Shown here: positions 57,413 to 64,000 of the stretch, piece by piece | How positions within the stretch are numbered: the first letter of the stretch is position 1 | Layout of the letters: every line of letters starts with the position of its first letter | NCBI GenBank assembly: GCA_012270995.1 | Contig: JAAXHG010000201.1 | Location: 57,682-121,681 of the forward strand | Length of the DNA stretch: 64,000 nucleotides | From: Vicinamibacteraceae bacterium | GTDB lineage: Bacteria; Acidobacteriota; Thermoanaerobaculia; Multivoradales; Multivoraceae | Direction: 5' to 3' | Program-made: the position numbers and the translations under genes | Notes under the pieces: generated by a model | What the model was told of the DNA's origin: nothing | What the model saw: only the letters and a program-made list of their open reading frames with translations | The model's database searches: none

Positions 57413-58282
57413 ATGTTCGAAGCGACCGCAAGGAACCGCCGCAACCGGAAGGTCGAGGGTCTGCTCCGGCTTCTCTTCCTGTGGATGACCTGCATGCTCA
57501 TCCTGCCGGTCGCCCTCATCCTGGGGGTGCTCGTCGTGCGTGGAGGGCCGGCCATCTCGTGGGAGTTCCTGTTCACCCAGCCGCTCGACAACATGACCGC
57601 GGGCGGCATCCTGCCGGCCCTCGTGGGCACCGTGTGGCTGGTCGTCGTCGCCCTGATCGCCTCGGTGCCGGTCGGCGTGGCGGCCGCGCTCTACCTGAGC
57701 GAGTACGCGCCGGACAACCGGCTCACGCGGGCGATCAACCTGGCGATCATCAACCTGGCCGGCGTACCGTCGATTGTCCACGCGCTCTTCGGCCTCGGCG
57801 CTTTCGTCATCTTCTTCCGTTTCGGCACCAGCATCCTGGCGGCCAGCCTGACGCTGGCGGTCATGACGCTGCCGGTGGTCATCGTCGCCACCAGGGAGTC
57901 GCTCCAGACCGTGCCGCTCGCCTTCCGTGAGGCGTGCTGGAACATGGGCGCCACCCGCTGGCAGACGATCCGCAAGATCGTGCTGCCGAACGCGATCAGC
58001 GGCATCCTGACCGGCGTCATCCTGGAGGTGTCCCGCACGTCGGGTGAAACCGCCCCGATCATGTTCACCGGCGCTGCGTTCTTTCTTCCCTTCCTGCCGC
58101 AGGGAGTGCTCGACCAGACGATGGCGATGTCGCTGCACCTGTTCGTCATCTCGACCCAGGTGCCGGACGTGCCGGAGCACATGCCGTTCGGCGTCGCGCT
58201 GGTCCTGATCTCGATGGTGCTGGCGATGAACGGGCTGTCGATCGCCTTCCGCGTCTACCTGCGGGGCCGCAAGAAGTGGTGA
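57413..58282 (+). CDS. pstA: Phosphate ABC transporter permease PstA
   Basis: ASVPVGVAAALYLSEYAPDNRLTRAINLAIINLAGVPSIVHALFGLGAF...REACWNMGATRWQTIRKIVLPNAISGILTGVILEVSRTSGETAPIMFTG. Confidence 0.92.
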   Translation: MFEATARNRRNRKVEGLLRLLFLWMTCMLILPVALILGVLVVRGGPAISWEFLFTQPLDNMTAGGILPALVGTVWLVVVALIASVPVGVAAALYLSEYAPDNRLTRAINLAIINLAGVPSIVHALFGLGAFVIFFRFGTSILAASLTLAVMTLPVVIVATRESLQTVPLAFREACWNMGATRWQTIRKIVLPNAISGILTGVILEVSRTSGETAPIMFTGAAFFLPFLPQGVLDQTMAMSLHLFVISTQVPDVPEHMPFGVALVLISMVLAMNGLSIAFRVYLRGRKKW

Positions 58283-59064
58283 GCGTTCCGGTCCAGGCGA
58301 GCGAGGCAGCCGACTACGCGATCGAGGTCGAGGACCTGGCGATCCGCTACCACGGCAAGCCGGCGCTTTCCGATGTCACGCTCCAGGCGCCGAGGCACGA
58401 GATCTTCGGCATCATCGGTCCGGCGAACAGCGGCAAGACGTCCTTTCTGCGCGCCATCAACCGGATGGACCTGATGACGGCGGGCATGGAGGTGTCCGGC
58501 AGCGTGCGGGTCGAGGGGCGGGACGTTCGCGGTTGGCGCAATCCCTACGCGTTGCGGCGGCGAATCGGCGTCGTCTTTCCGCTGCCGGTGGGCCTGCCGC
58601 TCTCGATCTACGACAACGTCGCGCTGTCGTCGCTGCTGCGGGGCACGCGGAAGAAGGCCGAGCTGGACGTGATCGTCGAACGCTGCCTCCGCCGCGCGGC
58701 GCTCTGGGACGAGGTGAAGGACCGGCTCGATTCCCTGGGCAGCCTGCTCTCCGGCGGGCAGCAGCAGCGGCTGACGATCGCCCGCGCCCTGTCGCAGGAT
58801 CCGTCCATCCTGCTGCTCGACGAGTTCTCGATCGCGGTCGATCCGGTGACGACGATGCGGATCGAGGAGGTGCTTTCGGAGCTCAAATCCGAGATGACGA
58901 TCGTGCTGGTCACGAATCTCGTCCAGCAGGCGCGGCGGCTGGCTTCTCAGACCGCCTTCTTCCTGACCGGCGAGCTGGTCGAAGTGACCGAGACGGAAGC
59001 CATGTTCGAGGGCGGCGCCAAGGACCCGCGCACGACGGCCTACGTCGAGGGGAAGTTCGGATGA
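58279..59064 (+). CDS. PstB-like ATPase with degenerate Q- and H-loops
   Basis: GPANSGKTSFLRAINRMDLMTAGMEVSGSV; GVVFPLPVGLPLSIYDNVAL; LSGGQQQRLTIARAL; ILLLDEFSIAVDP; IVLVTNLVQQARRLA. Confidence 0.9.
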   Translation: MSVPVQASEAADYAIEVEDLAIRYHGKPALSDVTLQAPRHEIFGIIGPANSGKTSFLRAINRMDLMTAGMEVSGSVRVEGRDVRGWRNPYALRRRIGVVFPLPVGLPLSIYDNVALSSLLRGTRKKAELDVIVERCLRRAALWDEVKDRLDSLGSLLSGGQQQRLTIARALSQDPSILLLDEFSIAVDPVTTMRIEEVLSELKSEMTIVLVTNLVQQARRLASQTAFFLTGELVEVTETEAMFEGGAKDPRTTAYVEGKFG

Positions 59065-59873
59065 GCGCGGCGGAACCGATTCTCCCGGACATTGCCGCCG
59101 CCGACGCCTCGGCGGCGATCCTCGTCGAGAAGCTGAACCTCTGGTACGGCGACTTCCAGGCCCTGCTCGACGTGGACCTTCGAGTGCGGGCCGGCGCGAT
59201 CACCTCCCTGATCGGCCCTTCCGGCTGCGGCAAGACGACGCTGCTCCGGTCGGTCAACCGAATCAACGAGCGTCTCGGTTATGTCCGAACAACCGGCGGC
59301 ATCCGGCTCTGGGGACTCGACGTGCTCGATCCCATGGTCGAGCTGGCGCAGCTCCGCAAGCAAGTGGGCATGATCTTCCAGCGTCCCAACCCGCTGCCGC
59401 TGTCCGTGCGCGACAACGTCCTGTTCGGAACCCGCGTCCACCTTCCGGACGGGCGGCCGCCGAACAAGGCCGAGAGCGACCGGATCGTCGAGGAGGCCCT
59501 GCGTGAGGTGCTCCTCTGGGACGAACTGAAGGACTCGCTAGACCGCCGCGGCACCGAGCTCTCGCTCGAGCAGCAGCAGAAGCTGTGCATCGCCCGCCTG
59601 CTGCCGGTCAAGCCGAAACTCCTGCTGATGGACGAGCCCTGCTCGGCCCTCGATCCCGCCGGCACGGAAGCCGTCGAGGAGCTGATCTGGAAGCTCCGCG
59701 GTGACTACACGATCCTGATCGTCACCCACAACATGGCGCAGGCCCGCCGGGCCAGCGAGGAATGCGTGTTCATGCTGCTCGGCGAGATCATCGAGCACAG
59801 CGACACGGCCTCGATGTTCCTGAATCCGGCGAACAGCCAGACCGCGGCCTACGTCGAGGGGCGGTACGGCTGA
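59061..59873 (+). CDS. pstB: PstB-like ATPase with degenerate signature motif
   Basis: LIGPSGCGKTTLLRSVNRIN; GMIFQRPNPLPLSVRDNVLFG; LSLEQQQKLCIARLL; LLLMDEPCSALDPAG; ILIVTHNMAQARRASEECVFM. Confidence 0.9.
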   Translation: MSAAEPILPDIAAADASAAILVEKLNLWYGDFQALLDVDLRVRAGAITSLIGPSGCGKTTLLRSVNRINERLGYVRTTGGIRLWGLDVLDPMVELAQLRKQVGMIFQRPNPLPLSVRDNVLFGTRVHLPDGRPPNKAESDRIVEEALREVLLWDELKDSLDRRGTELSLEQQQKLCIARLLPVKPKLLLMDEPCSALDPAGTEAVEELIWKLRGDYTILIVTHNMAQARRASEECVFMLLGEIIEHSDTASMFLNPANSQTAAYVEGRYG

Positions 59874-59932
59874 AGACGCTCCGATTCGGCGCCGTTGGTG
59901 GGACGAACCGCAGCGCCGACCTCCTCCGCGCT

Positions 59933-60487
59933 TCAGTTCCGCAGCCGCCGCCGTCGCCGCCGGTCGCCGAACCCTGAAGAGCCGCCGGCGCGTTCCCGGA
60001 TCCGCTGGCGCATCGCTTCCCGGTTCTCTTCCTGCATCTTCTTGAACTCCTTGAACTGCTCCTTGGTCAGGACGTTCTTGAGTTCCTTCCGGGTCTCCTT
60101 CCTCAAGGCTTCGAGATCGTCTCCCAGCGCTCGAAGCTGTTGCAGGTCCTGCCGGTTTCCCGCTCCGCGCCGGCCGGCGCCTCCGCGCCTCCGCGCGTCG
60201 CCGTCGCCACGCGATGCGCCGCCATCGCGCAGGTCGATGCCGTGCTTCTCCAGCACCGCCATCTGCTTTTCCGTGCTGGCGCGGAAGATCGGTCGAACCT
60301 GCTCGACCTGTTCGTCCGTGAGCTTCAGTCGCGCCTTCGCTTCCTCCAGGCGCTCCTGGAGCTGCGCGAGTTGCTCGCCGCCCGGCTCTTGGGCGGCGCC
60401 GGCATCGGCCGAAGCCGCGAACAGAACCAGCGCGAAGGCGCTCGCCGCAAGCGCGCGGGCCCCGCGGGTATCTTGAGATCGGGTCAT
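59933..60487 (-). CDS. Secreted Spy/CpxP-like or LTXXQ-like basic protein
   Basis: Signal peptide; LEEAKARLKLTDEQVEQVRPIFRASTEKQMAVLEKHG...RKETRKELKNVLTKEQFKEFKKMQEENREAMRQRIR. Confidence 0.65.
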   Translation of the reverse strand: MTRSQDTRGARALAASAFALVLFAASADAGAAQEPGGEQLAQLQERLEEAKARLKLTDEQVEQVRPIFRASTEKQMAVLEKHGIDLRDGGASRGDGDARRRGGAGRRGAGNRQDLQQLRALGDDLEALRKETRKELKNVLTKEQFKEFKKMQEENREAMRQRIRERAGGSSGFGDRRRRRRLRN

Positions 60488-60704
60488 GGGGTTGCTCCCT
60501 TTGATGGTCGTGCTATTGGCGCGGGGCCGTCGGTCCCGGGCGGAGGGAGCCTACTACGCCATGGCGCCTCCGGAGCGATGGTCGGCCGTTCCATTCCGAG
60601 AGACGGAGCCCATCGGTAGAGTTGCGGTCGCGCGCCGCGCCGGGGACCAACTCGCGACCGGGAGAAACGGCCCGCGCCGCGGTGGAATCCCAAGAGAGGC
60701 AGTC

Positions 60705-62846
60705 ATGAACAATCGTCGCGTGGTCCTCGCGGTCCTGTTGGCCGGCGTGGCGCTGACCGCAATCGTCGTCTGGTTTCTGGTCCGACCGAACGGCGGCGGG
60801 GCCGCCCCGAGCGCCGACCGCCCCGTCCCGGCCGTGACCGCGCCGGCACTGGCGCCGGCCGGCGAGGGTCAACGGGTCTTCCGGATCGACCCGTCCCGGT
60901 CGGCGGCCCGATATCAGGCGTTCGAGGAGTTCCTGGACGCAACGGTCGGGTCGCCCGTCGGCGAGACCGCCGCGATCGCCGGAGACATCCTGATCGAGCC
61001 GGACAACCCGGAGAACAGCCGATTCGGAACGATCGTCGTCAACGTGGAGTCGCTGGTGTCGGACAGCGCCATGCGCGACTCGCGGCTGCGCAAGGAGTAT
61101 CTCGAGTCGACCGCGTATCCGGAGGTCGAGATGCGTTTCGGGAGGCTGCTCGAGCCGCCGGAGTTCTTCGAACCGGGGCGGGAGTACGGTCTGCGGCTCG
61201 AAGGGGAGCTGACCGTCAAGGGCGTCACGGCGCCCACGGTCTGGGACGTGACCTTCGAGTTCGACGAGGCGCTCCTTCGAGGCTCGGCGAGGACCGGGAT
61301 CCTGATGTCCACCTACGGCGTGGGCCCCATCAGCATCGCCGGCCTCCTGAAGACGCGGGACGACGTGTCGCTTTGGGTCGACCTCGTCGCCTTCGACCTC
61401 GCGGCCGGAAGCGACGCGGACGTGCCTGCCGACAGACACCTCACGTCGATGAGCGTCGATGGCGTCGATGGACCGAGCTTCGCCGAGGAGATTCTCCCGA
61501 CGCTCGGCGCCGCCTGCGCGAGCTGCCACCAGCCGGGGGAAGTGGGCGCCGGCGTCTGGTCTCTGGCTACCGCCGCGGACGCGGCGGAGTACGCCGACGC
61601 CCTGGCGCTGGTGACCCGGCTCGGCTACATGCCGCCCTGGAAGCCGGGCGGCGCGACGCCGAAGCTCCTTCACGAGCGCACGCTCACGGTCGAGCAACGG
61701 GCGAGCCTGCAGCAGTGGGCGGCCGCCGGCGGCCCGCTGGACGTGGCGCCGGACACCCCGGTGCCGTCGAGCCGGACGGACGCGGTCGAGGTGCGGGCCG
61801 ACCTCGTTCTCGGGATGAGCGAGCCGTACGAGGGAACCGGCGAGCTCTCGGACGACTACCGCTGCTTCCTGCTGGACCCCGGTTTCGAGGAAGACACCTT
61901 CATCACCGGGTTCTCGCTTCAGCCCGGCGAGCGGCGGGTCGTCCATCACTCGCTCGTCTACCTGGCCGGCGCCGACGCGAGGGAAGACGCGGAGTCCGCC
62001 GCGGCCCGGGACGAGCGTTACGGCTGGGAGTGCTTTGGAGGGCCGGGCATCCCGGGAGTCGGCGGCGTGATCGCCAGTTGGGTGCCGGGCCAGAGCGCGA
62101 CGACGCAGCCGGAGGGCGCCGGCTTCCTGGTGCCGGCGGGGAGCTTCTTCGTCTTCCAGTTGCACTACAACTACGCGGAGCAGGTACTGGCCGACCGGAC
62201 CAGCCTCGTCCTTCAGACCGAGCCGGCGGACGGGGATCTCCTGGCCCTGCAGTCGGCGCCGCTGATCGCGCCGGTGGAGATCCCTTGCATCGACCCCGCC
62301 GTCGGCCCGCTCTGCGAACGCAGGCAGGCGATCCGCGCGCGGCGCGAGACGGAAGGATTGCGCGCCTCGCTCATGCCGAATCTGCTGCTCCGCCTTTGCG
62401 GCCGGACCGCCGCGGAGTTCGCGGAGCAGGAAGGGCCGACGGTAACCAGTTGGTGCGACGTTCCGATGCGCTACGACGGCAAGATCGTCGAGGTCGGCGG
62501 TCACATGCATACGATGGGCAGCAGCTTCTCGCTGACGCTGAACCCGGACACGAGCGACGAGCAGGTGCTGTTCGAGATTCCGCAGTGGGACTTCAACTGG
62601 CAGGGCCGCTACCAGTACGAGACCCCGGTTCGGGTCGCCGAAGGCGACGTGGTCCGCATCAGTTGCACCTGGAACAAGGGCGCCGGCGAGGACCGGAGGT
62701 ACACGATCTGGGGTGAAGGGACTCGCGACGAGATGTGCCTGAGCGCCCTCACCGTGCTGCCGGACGATCCGGCTTCCGTGCCTTCGCGCCGAAGCGGCCT
62801 GGCGCTGGGCTTCAGGAGACTCCTCGACCGCCTCGACGGTCGGTGA
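60705..62846 (+). CDS. YceI-domain / CxxCH haem site / PHM-like copper monooxygenase fusion
   Basis: N-terminal YceI-like (FRIDPSRSAARYQAFEEFLDATVGS...PEVEMRFGRLLEPPEFFEPGREYGLRLEGELTVKGVTAPTVWDVTFEF); CASCH; VVHHSLVYLAG and VGGHMHTMGSSFSLTLNPD. Confidence 0.7.
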   Translation: MNNRRVVLAVLLAGVALTAIVVWFLVRPNGGGAAPSADRPVPAVTAPALAPAGEGQRVFRIDPSRSAARYQAFEEFLDATVGSPVGETAAIAGDILIEPDNPENSRFGTIVVNVESLVSDSAMRDSRLRKEYLESTAYPEVEMRFGRLLEPPEFFEPGREYGLRLEGELTVKGVTAPTVWDVTFEFDEALLRGSARTGILMSTYGVGPISIAGLLKTRDDVSLWVDLVAFDLAAGSDADVPADRHLTSMSVDGVDGPSFAEEILPTLGAACASCHQPGEVGAGVWSLATAADAAEYADALALVTRLGYMPPWKPGGATPKLLHERTLTVEQRASLQQWAAAGGPLDVAPDTPVPSSRTDAVEVRADLVLGMSEPYEGTGELSDDYRCFLLDPGFEEDTFITGFSLQPGERRVVHHSLVYLAGADAREDAESAAARDERYGWECFGGPGIPGVGGVIASWVPGQSATTQPEGAGFLVPAGSFFVFQLHYNYAEQVLADRTSLVLQTEPADGDLLALQSAPLIAPVEIPCIDPAVGPLCERRQAIRARRETEGLRASLMPNLLLRLCGRTAAEFAEQEGPTVTSWCDVPMRYDGKIVEVGGHMHTMGSSFSLTLNPDTSDEQVLFEIPQWDFNWQGRYQYETPVRVAEGDVVRISCTWNKGAGEDRRYTIWGEGTRDEMCLSALTVLPDDPASVPSRRSGLALGFRRLLDRLDGR

Positions 62847-62921
62847 CGGCCGACCGGGTGGATTGGTGGCTGCTACCGAACGGCAGTCGGAGGAGAGGAG
62901 TCGCCGAGGCTCGCTCTGGCC

Positions 62922-64000
62922 TTACTGCGAGATCGGTCGCGTCGCCTTGCCGCCGTGGACGGTGGGTTCCGCGCACCATTGGCGGCGCAGCAGGTCGAGT
63001 GGGCCGAACAGGTCCTCCGGCAGCCCCAGCAGGTCAATGAGCACCGCCCGGTCGAGCGCCTTGCGGTTCTCGTCGCGGTAGACCTCGTTGGCGGGTAGAA
63101 GCTTGGCGTGCCGGAAGTCGTCCAGGATGCGGTCGGCGTGGACGATTCGCTTCTCGTCGAGTGCGCGCGGGTCGAGCGTTAGGAGTTCCGACAGTCGGCT
63201 GATCGTCATCCGGGCGCGGCCCTGCTGCTGGAGGCTTCCGAGCCACCAGAACCCCATCAGGCCCAACGTGGTGTTCGCCCACAGCAGCACCGCCGATTCC
63301 CAGGTGGCGTCGTTCAGACGGTAGCTGGGCCACGCCGTTCCGCCCAATGTCTTCCGAGGCGTGACGCAGGCGGCGAGGGACTGGGAGTTCAGTCGAAAAT
63401 CGAGATTGAAGTGGAGCCTCGTAGCTGTCTTCTGCCAGGTCCGGACCGCTCGCCGCTCACACTTCGGCTTCGGCTCTCCGAACGAATCCGGCGCCACCTC
63501 CAGGCACCGCTCGCGACGGGCGTCGTGCGCCCAGAGAGTCGGGTAGGTCGGTACCTGCTCCTTTTCCCACTTGCACTTGCGGATCTCGAACGGTCCGCGC
63601 GGTTCGTCGCCGGCCTTTGGGGGCGCTCCGTTGATGTCGCGGTGGACGAGGCCGCGTTCACCAATGAGACCGAGAGTCGTAACCGGAACGCCGTGCAGGG
63701 GTTCCAACTGCGGCAGAACGAGTTGCCCATCGACCAGCGCGAGCATGGTCCGGGCCAGACCCAGTTCGACGACCGAGGCGGCACCCCCGTTGTCGAGCAC
63801 GGTGCGCACGAAGTTGCCGCTGCTCTCGCTTGGCGTGAGCGCCACGGAGCCGGCAGCGCCGTTGGCGCGCTGAATCCCGCGAGCGACCGTGACCGCTTCC
63901 AGAAGCGTGGCGGGTCGTTGACGCAGGTTGACAAAAAGCGTTTCGACTTCTTTCTCGGGGTCGGGAATGTATTTCTTTCGTTCTGCCTTTTGCTTTTGTT
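62922..64000 (-). CDS. C-terminal part of a large DNA methylase-like protein, 5' end beyond window
   Basis: Frame remains open (no tta/cta/tca in frame) from 63845 to the right edge (QKQKAERKKYIPDPEKEVETLFVNLRQRPATLLEAVTVARGIQRANGAAGS...); LLWANTTLGLMGFWWLGSLQQQGRARMTISRLSELLTLDPRAL...ILDDFRHAKLLPANEVYRDENRKALDRAVLIDLLGLP. Confidence 0.65.
   Translation of the reverse strand, partial: QKQKAERKKYIPDPEKEVETLFVNLRQRPATLLEAVTVARGIQRANGAAGSVALTPSESSGNFVRTVLDNGGAASVVELGLARTMLALVDGQLVLPQLEPLHGVPVTTLGLIGERGLVHRDINGAPPKAGDEPRGPFEIRKCKWEKEQVPTYPTLWAHDARRERCLEVAPDSFGEPKPKCERRAVRTWQKTATRLHFNLDFRLNSQSLAACVTPRKTLGGTAWPSYRLNDATWESAVLLWANTTLGLMGFWWLGSLQQQGRARMTISRLSELLTLDPRALDEKRIVHADRILDDFRHAKLLPANEVYRDENRKALDRAVLIDLLGLPEDLFGPLDLLRRQWCAEPTVHGGKATRPISQ

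Noticed and set aside
1-64000. CRISPR array or transposase/integrase genes
   Set aside because: No regularly spaced repeats and no IS-type transposase or integrase motifs were recognised on either strand.

Overview
High-GC bacterial chromosomal window; the lineage was not determined. Positions 1-31 kb are mostly ordinary core genes: rsmB (5'-truncated), an HU gene, moaC, namZ-like, serA, rlpA, purB, argF, an RdgB/HAM1-type pyrophosphatase gene, coaE, then rplM-rpsI-rpsB-tsf-pyrH-frr-ispDF-rlmB and a tRNA Thr-Tyr-Gly cluster. After these come metabolic genes and a LolA-like/FtsX/ABC export cluster. Positions ~31.3-55.3 kb form a large candidate defence island. On the minus strand it has an SNF2-type helicase (DrmD-like), a 1747-aa N6-adenine-type DNA methyltransferase, a 2188-aa DEAD/DEAH helicase with a DUF1998-type C-terminus (DruE/DrmA-DrmB-like), and a UvrD-type helicase with an N-terminal RelE-like segment. 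Between the two halves sits a plus-strand cassette: a two-gene toxin-antitoxin-like module, then an overlapping pair coding a 1365-aa HNH + helical-repeat + tandem PIN-like protein and a 653-aa protein I cannot assign. That pair is the best candidate for an undescribed system. Positions 55.5-59.9 kb encode a Pst phosphate transporter whose two ATPases show complementary motif degeneration, predicting one degenerate and one consensus ATP site. The right edge holds the C-terminal part of another large methylase-like protein running off the window. All family assignments come from reading translated motifs; no database search was run.
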